DNA of 64,000 bases, from NCBI RefSeq assembly GCF_015595025.1, contig NZ_JADNRL010000010.1, forward strand, positions 28,144 through 92,143. Reading direction: 5' to 3'. Shown piece after piece: positions 7,992 to 16,557 of this stretch. Both the position numbers and the translations under genes were made by a program. The DNA comes from Halomonas sp. KAO (lineage in GTDB: Bacteria > Pseudomonadota > Gammaproteobacteria > Pseudomonadales > Halomonadaceae). Every line of letters begins with the position of its first letter. Positions within the stretch are counted from its first letter, which is position 1. The notes under the pieces were generated by a model, which saw nothing but the letters and a program-made list of their open reading frames with translations, was not told the DNA's origin and did no database searches.

Positions 7992-8881
7992 CCAGCTCAT
8001 TTTCCCAGCGCCCCGAGTATCGGCTGCTGGCCGAGCTGGAGGCGGCCTTCGACGCCCTGGTCGAGACCAGCGCCGCGGTGGCCGAGGCCCATGCTCGCTC
8101 CCCGGGGGCCTGCTGGATCTTCGGCGAGCCCGAGCCGGTCGACGGCGAAAGGGCCGCGGCCTGGCTGCGCGAGGCGCTGCAGGATGTCTGGTATCAGGAT
8201 GGCCAGGACGGTCGCGCCACCCGCGCCTATATCGGCCTGGTGGCCGCCGGTGACGAGGTCATGGAGGCCGTGGCGGCGGCCAATGCCGCCAAGGCGGCGT
8301 TCGCCGCCCTGACCGCCAAAATACGCGACCAGGCGCCGTCATTGATTCCCGAGGCCAAGGCGGTGCTGCCCTTCCGCCACCCGGCCCTGCACGACCACCT
8401 GCGCGGTGAGGGGCTGGCCCGGGTCCACCTCAAGCAGTGCTGGCGGGCCATTCCGGCAAGCGAGGCGCCGCTGACCCGGGTGCGTCTGGCCTGGTACTCG
8501 AGCGGGCGCTCGATCAAGAAGCTGACGGTGCGGGAAGCCGAGCAGAAGCTGCTCACCTTCGACAGCGAGGCGCCGCATATTCGCATCCAGCTGCGCAAGC
8601 TTGCCGGGATTCCCAGCGGAGAGCCCCTCGCCCAGGTGCAGCGCCAGGCCCCGCTAATGCGCGCTAACCTCTTCTATCGCGAGCCGCTGGAGGATGGCCG
8701 CACCCGGCGCGCCATGAACGTCGCCCTGCCGCTGTTCGTGCCCTCGCCGGATGGCCGACTACCCGACCATAACCTGCCGCCCCTGCAACCCCCCGAGACC
8801 CGCACCCGCGCTCGCCGACGCGACGAGAAGCTCGAGGACGAGCCCTTCCTGCCCAGCCTGCGGGTCTATCGTTATCGATAA
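7988..8881 (+). CDS. tus: DNA replication terminus site-binding protein (Tus homologue)
   Basis: A 297-residue basic protein that I match to Tus by several shared stretches. [23 protein letters not shown] resembles the Tus strand block around RFGWANKHIIKNLHRDEV; the closing PSLRVYRYR resembles PRLHLYVAD at the Tus C-terminus; and an HxHL pair in the middle lies where Tus carries its fork-lock histidine region. Length matches E. coli Tus (309). Tus binds Ter sites and stops replication forks from one side. Similarity is clearly distant, so orthology is inferred. The four-base overlap with yacG places a fork-trap protein in one operon with a gyrase inhibitor. Confidence 0.72.
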   Translation: MTSSFSQRPEYRLLAELEAAFDALVETSAAVAEAHARSPGACWIFGEPEPVDGERAAAWLREALQDVWYQDGQDGRATRAYIGLVAAGDEVMEAVAAANAAKAAFAALTAKIRDQAPSLIPEAKAVLPFRHPALHDHLRGEGLARVHLKQCWRAIPASEAPLTRVRLAWYSSGRSIKKLTVREAEQKLLTFDSEAPHIRIQLRKLAGIPSGEPLAQVQRQAPLMRANLFYREPLEDGRTRRAMNVALPLFVPSPDGRLPDHNLPPLQPPETRTRARRRDEKLEDEPFLPSLRVYRYR

Positions 8882-8908
8882 GGCCCAACCTCCAAGCGCG
8901 CTAGAGGC

Positions 8909-9319
8909 TCACAGCCGCTGCTCCACCCGCTCGAGTATCTGCCGGCTGACCCGGTTGACCAGAGGCGTGGCGGCCTTGTTCACCGCCCTCTCCAGCAGCT
9001 TGCTGCGCAACGTATAGGTCAGGGTCAGGCTGACCTCGGTGCCCCCCTCGACCGGGCGCAGGCGATAGCGCCCCCGGTTCTCCACCCCATCCAGCGACTC
9101 CCAGGCCAACGCCTCCGGCGCGCGCCGCTCGGTGATCGCCACATCGAAGTGCCAGTCGCGCCCCACCGCATGTACATGCCAGCGGAAGCGGTCATCGCCC
9201 AGCGGTTCGATGCTGTGGATCAGGTCGGAGTAGTCGGCGAAGTCCTCGACGCGCTCCAGCAGCGCGAAGACCCGCTCCGGCGCCGCCGCGAGAATCGCAC
9301 TGTGTTCGATGGTGGCCAT
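8909..9319 (-). CDS. SRPBCC/START-like (polyketide cyclase/CoQ10-type) protein
   Basis: A 136-residue single-domain protein beginning MATIEHSAILAAAPERVFAL, typical of SRPBCC helix-grip folds, with FADYSDLIHSIEPL and a C-terminal amphipathic helix KLLERAVNKAATPLVNRV. Relatives bind lipids or small hydrophobic ligands. It is convergent with the tus operon; no partner gene is apparent. Confidence 0.8.
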   Translation of the reverse strand: MATIEHSAILAAAPERVFALLERVEDFADYSDLIHSIEPLGDDRFRWHVHAVGRDWHFDVAITERRAPEALAWESLDGVENRGRYRLRPVEGGTEVSLTLTYTLRSKLLERAVNKAATPLVNRVSRQILERVEQRL

Positions 9320-9379
9320 GGCATGCTCCCTGCTACACGGTTCGACGAATCAACGAGGGCCTCGAGTATCGCAGCTCCC

Positions 9380-10813
9380 TCAGGGCTTTTGGAAATCCGC
9401 ACCCAATGTCACCTCCAGCTCATGGCCCACCTGCGCCGCCCAGGCCAGCAGCGAGTCGCGCAGCGCCTGCTGGGCATGGCGCTCGCCATGCACCAGCCGA
9501 ATATGGCGCGGCGGTCGACGCATGCGACGCACGAAGTTCAGTAGATCCCGGGCATCGGCATGGGCCGAGTAGCCCGTGACCGTCTCCACCCGGGCGCGAA
9601 TATCGATGCGCTCGCCATCTAGCGTCACCCAGCCACCCCGGGGCCCATAGCGCTGGATATCGCGGCCCGGCGTGCCTGCGCCCTGGTAACCGGTAAACAG
9701 CACGCAGTGGCGCGGGTCACCCAGCATGCGCTTGAGGTAGTTGACCACCCGCCCGCCACTGACCATGCCGCTCGCCGCGATCACCACCGCCGGCCGGTGA
9801 CTCTCGGCCAGATAGGCCACCGTACGCTCGTGCTCCTCATGCGAGCTAACGGTATAAAGGTTCTCAAAGCTGAGCGGATGGCGCCCGGCGCGCAGCCGGG
9901 CGTGGGCCTCGGCGTCCCACCAGGGCCTGAGCTCGCGATAGACCTCGGTAAAGCGCGCGGCCAGGGGCGAATCGACGATGATCTCCAGCTCACGCCAGCG
10001 CCGACTACCGGCCCGGTGGATCAGGGTCTCCATCTCGTAGAGCAGCTCCTGGGTTCGGCCGATGCTGAAGGCCGGGATCACCACCGTGCCGCCGTTGGTC
10101 AGTGCCCGATCGATGGCCGCCTTGAGCCTGTCGCGGCGTTGACGGCGATCCTCGTGGCGTCGGTCGCCGTAGGTGCTCTCCAGCACCAGGGCATCGCAGC
10201 CCCAGGGCGACCGCGGCGCCGGCAGCAGCGGTGCATAGGGTGCCCCCAGATCGCCGGAGAAGATGATGCGCTCAACCGCCCCGCTTTCACGGTCGAGCAC
10301 ATCCACCTCCACATAGCTGGAGCCGAGGATATGCCCCGCTCGCTGCAGCTTGACCCGCACCCGATGGCGGGCGTCGTCCACCAGGGTGTGCCACTCGTGA
10401 TAGGCCAACGGCACCAGCCGCCCCTCCACCTCGCCCAGGAAGCGCTCGATCAATGCGCGATCGCGGGTGAAACCGATCTTCAAGGCATCCTCGATCACCA
10501 GCGGCAGCAGCCGTGCGGTGGGCACGGAACAGAGGATCGGCCCCGAGTACCCCGCCGCCAGCAGATAGGGCAGCCGGCCGATATGGTCGATATGCACATG
10601 GGTCACCACCAGCGCCAGCAGATCCTCGACGGGAAACGTGACCCTGAGCTGCTCGAAGCCATCGACACGATCGGCATCCTGGCCCTGGAACAGGCCGCAA
10701 TCGACCAGCAACGCGCGATCCTTACTGATCTGCAGGCGATGACAGCTGCCGGTCACGCCACTGGCGCCGCCATGGTGAGAAATGGAGGGAAAGGTATCGA
10801 GAAATTCGCTCAT
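9380..10813 (-). CDS. MBL-fold beta-CASP RNA-metabolising hydrolase
   Basis: A 477-residue CPSF73-like enzyme. The metal-binding HVHIDH lies at residues 72-77, followed by RAGHILGSSYVEVDV, a FSGDLG Asp motif, the beta-CASP cap with VVIPAFSIGRTQELL, then SGMVSGGRVVNYLK, TGYSAHADARDLLNF and LVHGE, which supply the remaining metal ligands. Bacterial members act as endo- or exonucleases on RNA. It is a single minus-strand gene; its own target is unknown. Confidence 0.9.
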   Translation of the reverse strand: MSEFLDTFPSISHHGGASGVTGSCHRLQISKDRALLVDCGLFQGQDADRVDGFEQLRVTFPVEDLLALVVTHVHIDHIGRLPYLLAAGYSGPILCSVPTARLLPLVIEDALKIGFTRDRALIERFLGEVEGRLVPLAYHEWHTLVDDARHRVRVKLQRAGHILGSSYVEVDVLDRESGAVERIIFSGDLGAPYAPLLPAPRSPWGCDALVLESTYGDRRHEDRRQRRDRLKAAIDRALTNGGTVVIPAFSIGRTQELLYEMETLIHRAGSRRWRELEIIVDSPLAARFTEVYRELRPWWDAEAHARLRAGRHPLSFENLYTVSSHEEHERTVAYLAESHRPAVVIAASGMVSGGRVVNYLKRMLGDPRHCVLFTGYQGAGTPGRDIQRYGPRGGWVTLDGERIDIRARVETVTGYSAHADARDLLNFVRRMRRPPRHIRLVHGERHAQQALRDSLLAWAAQVGHELEVTLGADFQKP

Positions 10814-10958
10814 GGGTGGGCCTCCCTGCCGGTCACGTTAACGACAGTGTAGGCGTGCCGCTTCATTCCGGCTGGTCACCCCAGGCGGCAGGTCCGGCGC
10901 AAGCTGTCTACGCTGTGTAAATATGCCTTGTAAAGAAGTGTCAACGCGGAGAGACGCG

Positions 10959-11798
10959 ATGCGCCCTAACCGGTATGGAGTTCTAACGACAGCACTTGCC
11001 GGCCTGCTGCTGGTCGCCGGCAGCGTGCAGGCTGCGGAGGCGGTGCTGGTCAACGGCGCGACCCAGGGCCAGGGCACGCTGCGCTCGCGCAGCGGGGAGT
11101 GCTTCGCCATCACGCCGCAGCATGTGGTGGGGTTGGGAGGGGTGGGGCTGACCGTCATCAACGCCGAGCGTGTCCGGGCGCCGGCGCAGCATCTCGGCGA
11201 CTACGGTGACGATATTGCCCTGCTTCGCGTCGACGCCAGGGGGCGCATGACCTGCGGCGCCACCTGGCCGAGGAGCGAGCCGCTTGACGAGCTCCTCGAG
11301 GAAGCGGTGCGCCTGGGCCGCCAGGGCACGCTGCTGCGCGTGCGCCCCACCGGCGGTGTCGAGTCCCATGCGGTGCGCTTCACCGCCCTCGAGCCGCGCC
11401 ATGTGGAGGTCGTCCTGATCACACACAACAGCGAGGCCTTCCAGGGCATCAGCGGCTCCCGCCTGCTGCTCGAGGGTCGCCCGGTGGGCATGGTGCTGGA
11501 AACCATTCAGGACACCATTCGTGTCTATCGCCAGGACGCCTTGAATCGCCGCCTCGAGGGGGCCTTCCCCGTGAATATGGGGCCGATCCCCGCCGGCGAC
11601 CTTCCCCTGGAGCCTCGCAGCGGACGAGTGGTGGTAACGACCCGGACCACGGTCCGTGAGTCGCCCACCCCGTTTGCCAGGGCGATCCGGCGCCTGGAGA
11701 TCGGCCAGAGCATCGAACTGCTGGGCAAGGTGAAGGGGCGCCCCTGGTGGCAGACCGCCGAGGGCTATGTGCGGGTCGCCCATACCGCGCCCCCCTAG
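10959..11798 (+). CDS. Exported trypsin-like serine protease with C-terminal SH3 domain
   Basis: The 279-residue protein has a signal peptide (residues 1-25, ending VQAAEA). A chymotrypsin-fold domain shows a full candidate triad: His55 in ITPQHVVG, Asp85 in DDIALLR and Ser165 in QGISGSRLL. Residues about 215-275 form a bacterial SH3-like module (TTVRESPTPFARAIRRL ... WWQTAEGYVRV), suggesting attachment to peptidoglycan or another envelope ligand. ATG 10959 follows GGAGAG. It opens a cluster of four exported or membrane proteins on the plus strand. Substrate unknown; I infer a periplasmic regulatory or quality-control protease. Confidence 0.78.
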   Translation: MRPNRYGVLTTALAGLLLVAGSVQAAEAVLVNGATQGQGTLRSRSGECFAITPQHVVGLGGVGLTVINAERVRAPAQHLGDYGDDIALLRVDARGRMTCGATWPRSEPLDELLEEAVRLGRQGTLLRVRPTGGVESHAVRFTALEPRHVEVVLITHNSEAFQGISGSRLLLEGRPVGMVLETIQDTIRVYRQDALNRRLEGAFPVNMGPIPAGDLPLEPRSGRVVVTTRTTVRESPTPFARAIRRLEIGQSIELLGKVKGRPWWQTAEGYVRVAHTAPP

Positions 11799-11909
11799 CC
11801 GCGCTCTAGCCATGATCAATCTAGCCATGACCCAGCCAGCCATGCCCAAACCTGGCCGACCCGTGCCATACCGTACCGTGTATCGATCATCCCCATAAGG
11901 AGACTCCAT

Positions 11910-12608
11910 ATGCCCACCAAGCCCCTTGCCACGCGGTTGCCGCGCCTGAGCTCTCTCGCTCCCCAGGCCTTGGCACTGGCCTTGCCCCTGGTCTTGGCCC
12001 TGACGGGCGGCGTCGCCCCCGCCCTGGCCTTCGACCAGAATCGCTTCGAGGCCGCCCAGGAGCGCGCCGCCCTGCTCGACCAGGTGCGCAACCTGCTGGC
12101 CGACGAGAGCGCCTCGGTGCGGCTCGCCGTCTTCGAGGAGGTGATGAAGGATGACGACCCTGTGCTGCGCAGCATGGCGCTGGAGGCCGCCTTCAGCGGT
12201 GACGACGAACGGCTGCATACCGCCGGCCTTCGCCAGCTGCTCAAGGAGCGCGACTTCCTGGCCGTGGAGCTGATCGAGCCCATGGATCCCAGCCAGCCCC
12301 AGGCCTACACCTACAACATCTGGCGCGAACTGATGCTGACGGACCTGAGCATCGACACCGGCACGGATCAGGTAAGCGGCAAGTTCAACAGCGCCAACAG
12401 CGGGGGCCGCTTCACCGGCCAGCTGACGCGCGGTGGCTGGCGCCTGCAGCTGAAAAGCGGCCACTACAATTGCCATCTGACGCTGACCGAACTTGGCGGC
12501 GTCGATCTGATGGGGTCGCTGAACTGCGCCATTACCTCACGCACCGCCGGTGACGACTATGCCGGCGGCAACCGCGCTGCCCTGCCCTTCAGGATTAGAC
12601 TCTCATGA
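11910..12608 (+). CDS. Exported protein with HEAT-like helical region, unknown family
   Basis: This 232-residue protein has a signal peptide of about 40 residues (long hydrophobic stretch ending APALAFD). Residues 45-125 look like HEAT-type helical repeats (LLADESASVRLAVFEEVM, DDDPVLRSMALEAAFSGD, ERLHTAGLRQLL). The C-terminal 100 residues are beta-rich, with two Cys (YNCHL and LNCAI) that could form a disulphide. AAGGAG precedes ATG 11910. The stop overlaps the next start (ATGA at 12605). No known family is recognised. Confidence 0.75.
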   Translation: MPTKPLATRLPRLSSLAPQALALALPLVLALTGGVAPALAFDQNRFEAAQERAALLDQVRNLLADESASVRLAVFEEVMKDDDPVLRSMALEAAFSGDDERLHTAGLRQLLKERDFLAVELIEPMDPSQPQAYTYNIWRELMLTDLSIDTGTDQVSGKFNSANSGGRFTGQLTRGGWRLQLKSGHYNCHLTLTELGGVDLMGSLNCAITSRTAGDDYAGGNRAALPFRIRLS

Positions 12609-13462
12609 ACCGCTCGGCCATTGGACGCATCCTGATCTGTGGCGGAGTGATGCTGGCTGGGGCGACGCTAGACGGGGCGACGCTCGGCGGCCTTTTCCAC
12701 TCTTCCCCCGTGCACGCCCAGCCGAGCGCCTCGCAAGAGAGCCTGGCGCTGACGGCCACCATTCTTAACGAAGGGTATGAACCCGCTGTCGATGTCTCCG
12801 GTACCACGCTCAAGGGGGTGATGGTGGAGCCCAGCGGCCACCCCGACGGCCAGGCCGAACACCAGCACCTCTATCTCTGGCTGCCCCGTCAGCTGGAGAC
12901 ACGCGACAAGCGCCTCTGCCTCTCGCTCAACTCCCGGGATGGCCAATACGTCAGCCAGCTGGAGGTGCTGCTGGAGAGCGGCCCGGCTCTGAGTTCGCCT
13001 CTCGAGGCCGATACCGTGTTGCGTGCCGACTTCACCACGACCAAGCCCGAGTACTACACCCGCTACGCCGATACACCCCCGCCCCACCGCCTGGCGGTGC
13101 TCGCCGAGCTCAAGGCCGACTGCAACCCCGCCACACCACGCGATGCCGTGGTAGTGGCCGGATGGCAGCCCTATGCGGCACCGCCCGAGACGCTAAGTGT
13201 GCTGGTCAATGCCGGCCGGCTGGAGGCGCTGCTGGCGGTATGGCTGGAGAACAACCTCGGCAACCAGCAGCAGCAGGGCCTCCGCTGCGCCCCCATCGAG
13301 GCCGCGTCGCGCATCGCCTACGACACCGCCTGTGAGTTACGCCTGAGTAGCCTGGGCAAATATGGTCGGCTGCTTCTCGACGATCCCAGCAGGCTGCCCT
13401 CCATCATCCTGCGCCGCGGCGGCAGTGTGGCGGCGGCGGTACCACTGGATATCCAGCTATGA
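12605..13462 (+). CDS. Exported protein of unknown family
   Basis: A 285-residue protein with an N-terminal signal or anchor (about 1-38, ending SPVHAQ), then a mostly beta domain with four Cys (KRLCLSL, KADCNPA, GLRCAPI, DTACELR) probably paired in the periplasm. Starts and stops overlap both neighbours by four bases, so it is translated with the upstream HEAT-like protein and the downstream membrane protein. I recognise no family; it shares a general architecture with the next gene product (a long beta domain with periodic Cys). Confidence 0.72.
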   Translation: MNRSAIGRILICGGVMLAGATLDGATLGGLFHSSPVHAQPSASQESLALTATILNEGYEPAVDVSGTTLKGVMVEPSGHPDGQAEHQHLYLWLPRQLETRDKRLCLSLNSRDGQYVSQLEVLLESGPALSSPLEADTVLRADFTTTKPEYYTRYADTPPPHRLAVLAELKADCNPATPRDAVVVAGWQPYAAPPETLSVLVNAGRLEALLAVWLENNLGNQQQQGLRCAPIEAASRIAYDTACELRLSSLGKYGRLLLDDPSRLPSIILRRGGSVAAAVPLDIQL

Positions 13463-14583
13463 GCGGTACGCCCTCGCCTCGGGGCGGTGGGCACGGCCTG
13501 TCGAATGCCTTGCTGGGCAACCAGCTGGCCGACCGCCCCATCGGTCAGATCCTGCTGGCCCTGGCCGCCACCCTGGCTGCCATGCCGCTGATCCTGCAGC
13601 TGTTAACTGAGTCGCTCGAGCGCCCCTACGCCTTCTATATCAACGCCAACAGCGAAGCCCTGCGGCTGACCACCCAGGAGAATGCCGCGGCCAGCTGGTT
13701 TCTCGAGAGCGCCGTCATACGAGAGCGGGCCGAGACGCTGCCCGATCCCACGGCTCCCATTATCCTTCACGACTCGCAGGCCACGGCACCACAGCCCTTT
13801 CACGGCTGCCTGGAGATCGGCCCCCATGCCGAGGTAACCCTGCGCCGCCAGGGCAGCGGCGCGCTGATGGTCAGCATCGAGGGGCTCCCGATCGAGCAAC
13901 GCCAGGCGACGCCCGCCGTAGTGCTGCGCCCGCTGATACAACTGCCGGATGGCAGTTCTGACATCCAGTGTGCTCACTCCCACGCTCAGGGCATGCAGGC
14001 GCTGCAACGGATCACCCTGGAAGCCGCTATCGGCGACCAGCCCCTCAATGGCACCCTGCGAGGGCGTGGCAGGATCGGTGACGACCCCTACTTCAGCAGC
14101 ATGGCCCAGTCGCCGCCGCTGCTGCGCGGCGGCGAGGTGATCGCGATGGGACGCCGGCTGTTCTCGGAGCGTGCCTATACGCTGATGGAGGCGCCGCTGC
14201 ATCTCGGCGATACGCTGAGTGTTCTCGACTCGACGAAGCCGGAGGATGAGTCGACGCTGATGACCTGCCTGTTCTCCGTCGCGGGGGGCGACACGGAGGT
14301 CGGCGGTATCGACCTCTCCTGCCATGCCAATGGCCAGGCTCTCTCCATCCTCCGCTATGGCGACCGCAGCCGTGACAGCCTGGCGCCGCGCCCCTGGGAC
14401 GTGCTGATCAACGAACCCAGCATGCAGGTCGTGCTGCCCCTGGCGATTACCGGCCTGTTCGTGTTCGCCCTGCGGCTGCTGGATGGCTGCTACCCCAGGC
14501 TCTGTCGCCGCCTTGGGCACGCCCGCAATAGCGAAAAGACCGACAAGATCGAAAAAAGCGGCAAAGAAAACGCCCAAAGCTAA
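13459..14583 (+). CDS. Membrane-anchored periplasmic protein of unknown family
   Basis: This 374-residue protein has an N-terminal membrane helix (about 29-50), a roughly 270-residue extracytoplasmic region with several Cys (FHGCLEIG, DIQCAHS, MTCLFSV, DLSCHAN), a second helix (about 322-340, VVLPLAITGLFVFALRLL) and a charged cytoplasmic tail rich in Lys and Glu. Two crossings put both ends inside and the bulk in the periplasm, suggesting it is the membrane base for the exported proteins encoded upstream. No family recognised. A strong terminator follows. Confidence 0.72.
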   Translation: MSGTPSPRGGGHGLSNALLGNQLADRPIGQILLALAATLAAMPLILQLLTESLERPYAFYINANSEALRLTTQENAAASWFLESAVIRERAETLPDPTAPIILHDSQATAPQPFHGCLEIGPHAEVTLRRQGSGALMVSIEGLPIEQRQATPAVVLRPLIQLPDGSSDIQCAHSHAQGMQALQRITLEAAIGDQPLNGTLRGRGRIGDDPYFSSMAQSPPLLRGGEVIAMGRRLFSERAYTLMEAPLHLGDTLSVLDSTKPEDESTLMTCLFSVAGGDTEVGGIDLSCHANGQALSILRYGDRSRDSLAPRPWDVLINEPSMQVVLPLAITGLFVFALRLLDGCYPRLCRRLGHARNSEKTDKIEKSGKENAQS

Positions 14584-14589
14584 GACGAC

Positions 14590-14623
14590 AGCAGGCCGCC
14601 GATCCTGGGATCGGCGGCCTGCT
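14590..14623 (+). terminator. Rho-independent terminator of the four-gene exported cluster
   Basis: A near-perfect 16-bp inverted repeat (14590-14605 with 14608-14623) begins six bases after the stop of the last cluster gene, followed by GGGTCTT. It lies between that plus-strand set and the minus-strand phasin gene and may serve both. Confidence 0.75.
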
Positions 14624-14689
14624 GGGTCTTGCCGGGGGCTCGTTATCAGAGGCGGCTATGGCGCCCTGGCAACGAGTCCTGCATCGAGC

Positions 14690-15139
14690 TTACTTGCCGC
14701 TCTTGGCAGACGCTTCCTTGCCAGACTTGCTGGTGGCGGAAGCGGTGGCCTTCTCGGCGCTTTCCTGAACCTGCTGAAGGCTCTCCTGGGCCTTCGTGAC
14801 GCCGCCCTCGGTCAGCTTCTGACTCTCCTGCACGAACTCCTGCTGCAGGGCCACGACCTTCTCGGCGTCGCCCTTCAGGCGCTCGGTCAGCTGCTTGGCG
14901 ACGTCCTGCTGGCCTTCGACGTAGCTCTTCAAGCCTTCGGCGTCCTTGACCTCGGTCAGGCGACGCAGCTGCGCCAGATTGAGGTCGGTGTAGGCCCTGG
15001 TCGCCTCAAGCTGGGCGTTGACCAGCTTTTCGGTGTAATCGACGGAAAGGGCTGCGAAGGCACGGGCCGAGGCGAAGAACAGGGAGTCGATCTGGGCGGT
15101 ATCGAACTGCTTGGTATCGAAAGAAAACGCGTTGGTCAT
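14690..15139 (-). CDS. Phasin family protein
   Basis: A 149-residue mostly helical protein (MTNAFSFDTKQFDTAQIDSL...) with phasin-type helices: FFASARAFAALSVDYTEKLV, then a long amphipathic coil to QESLQQVQESAEKATAS and a Lys/Ser/Ala tail. Phasins coat polyhydroxyalkanoate granules, which suggests PHA storage in this organism. The ATG at 15139 is chosen because AGGAGG lies seven to twelve bases upstream; the longer frame runs into non-coding leader. Confidence 0.85.
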   Translation of the reverse strand: MTNAFSFDTKQFDTAQIDSLFFASARAFAALSVDYTEKLVNAQLEATRAYTDLNLAQLRRLTEVKDAEGLKSYVEGQQDVAKQLTERLKGDAEKVVALQQEFVQESQKLTEGGVTKAQESLQQVQESAEKATASATSKSGKEASAKSGK

Positions 15140-15394
15140 CTTGGAACCTCCTGGTTCAGTGGCTATGAACGGAGCCTCTCGCTTGAAGGTTCCGCTCTGA
15201 TGCACTGCAACAATAGCAAGCTTTTTTGTGCAGCGCAACATCACGAAGGTATGGAAAGGCACAGAGCCAAGCTACTCCCCAGAAATCGATCCATCGTCAA
15301 TGTGAGATTTCCGCTACGTGTCGACTCCCGGATGATCAAATCGCCTATAGAAGCTATCCTATGCTAGCCGCGAGGGAGCTTCTTCAGCAGTTCA

Positions 15395-15714
15395 TCAGGG
15401 AACGAGTTTATGGACGTAAGCTGCAAGGCCCATGGCATCGACCATCGCCTGATCAAGCCGGGAAGGCCGCATACGACGGTATGGTGGAGCGGTTCAACGG
15501 CCGCATCAGCGACGTGCTGGCGACCCGGCGCTATACCTCAGGCGAGGACCTGGAGTAGACGCTCAAGCGCTGCGCTTAGCTGTACAATCACCACATCCCT
15601 CCGTAGGCGTTGCATCATCAATCACCGATTGCAGCGATGAAGGAATGGCAGGTAAAGCGGCCCCGGAGTTATTCACCAAGCGGGTTGTCAATCACACGGG
15701 ACCCGACAAATAGT
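15395..15714 (+). pseudogene. Decayed C-terminal part of an IS481-family transposase
   Basis: Reading across frames gives CKAHGIDHRLIKPGRPHT, then MVERFNGRISDVLATRR and YTSGEDLE followed by a stop, then YNHHIP, HQSPIAAMKEWQ and FTKRVVNHTGPDK before a stop. This is the retroviral-integrase C-terminal part of an IS481 transposase with at least two frameshifts and two internal stops. The 5' part and both ends are missing. The incomplete IS481 copy at 63.8 kb is from the same family. Confidence 0.8.
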
Positions 15715-15723
15715 GTAAGACGC

Positions 15724-15751
15724 CAGTGGCCGGCAACTATGCCGGCCACTG
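15724..15751 (+). terminator. Hairpin followed by a T-rich tract
   Basis: CAGTGGCCGGC pairs perfectly with GCCGGCCACTG around a six-base loop and is followed on the plus strand by an AT-rich run ending in seven Ts. It lies between the IS481 scar and the 3' end of pilA. Confidence 0.6.
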
Positions 15752-15794
15752 ATTATTTTAATTTTTTTAGAAAACAAATCACACTACCTGATTA

Positions 15795-16172
15795 TCACTC
15801 AGGTATACTACAATTACCATTTTCAAGATCACAGGAAATGGTCGCATCCCCAGTAGTACCATCATCGGCAGTCCAAGTAGCGGCATTTATATCACTATTG
15901 TCCAATGTAAAATTGGCGCAAGCAGAATCTGGAACAGCAATACTTGTGGGATCTTCGCTCGGATCTTGCAGATCAACTGCATAAAGTTTAGCGTATGCAG
16001 AGGCTTCTGCCAAACAAGCATTGTTAGCTGCACGAGTTGTGTAATTATTATATTGTGGAATCGCAATCGCTGCCAAGATCCCAATAATCGCCACCACAAT
16101 CAGCAGCTCGATCAGGGTAAAGCCCCCCTGAGCCTTGTTGAGCCGTGCCTTCTTCATCAACATTTGCTTCAT
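15795..16172 (-). CDS. pilA: Type IV pilin (major pilin PilA)
   Basis: The 125-residue prepilin has a short basic leader and the cleavage motif [20 protein letters not shown] with Glu5 of the mature protein, the hydrophobic spine of type IV pilins. A C-terminal pair ([10 protein letters not shown]) makes the expected disulphide loop. GGGGTAAGG precedes the ATG at 16172. It is divergent from pilB. The gene and its 3' flank are visibly AT-richer than the surroundings, usual for variable pilins and suggestive of allele exchange. The 16173-16557 gap holds its promoter region; no clear sigma-54 site was found there. Confidence 0.93.
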   Translation of the reverse strand: MKQMLMKKARLNKAQGGFTLIELLIVVAIIGILAAIAIPQYNNYTTRAANNACLAEASAYAKLYAVDLQDPSEDPTSIAVPDSACANFTLDNSDINAATWTADDGTTGDATISCDLENGNCSIPE

Positions 16173-16557
16173 TCCTTACCCCTTGCTTGCCGTTCCGCCG
16201 TGGCGCCTGTGGCATGAGCCTGCCGTGCTGCCCGTGCGGCGTTGGTTTCGATGGCTTGGAGGGGATTGTTCCCCCACCGTTTCCACCAGGATCAGATGTC
16301 TCATCCTTGGATGATGGTTACATTAATTTACGCTTTGCAACCTTGCAAGGATTATTGTAGGTCAGAATCGTCTAAGTATCATAACTCTAATGCTCACCAG
16401 AGTGCAGAACTCAGGCTGCACTGACAAGGCCCCTGGCGGCCCCACGCACCCGGTCGATGGGTGGGCGCGAGGGGTGCGAACGGCTAGAATGGTATGAGTT
16501 GCGCCATCCCAGTGTGGCTATAGAGGTAAGCCACACACCCCACAGCCGCGAGACGCC
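16173..16557. other. pilA-pilB divergent intergenic region
   Basis: A 385-bp gap between divergent pilA and pilB must hold promoters for both. I looked for a TGGCAY-N5-TTGC sigma-54 site on the pilA strand and found no convincing match. A GC-rich palindromic patch lies near 16440-16480. Short open frames here show no protein-like content. Confidence 0.5.

Noticed and set aside
10983..12476. 497-residue minus-strand frame opposite the protease and HEAT-like genes
   Set aside because: His/Gln/Gly-rich antisense shadow; the plus-strand genes have ribosome-binding sites, signal peptides and a catalytic triad.
16040..16085. GCAA-N4-TGCCA sigma-54-like pattern on the pilA strand
   Set aside because: It lies inside the pilA coding sequence and misses the invariant GC spacing of the -24/-12 promoter.
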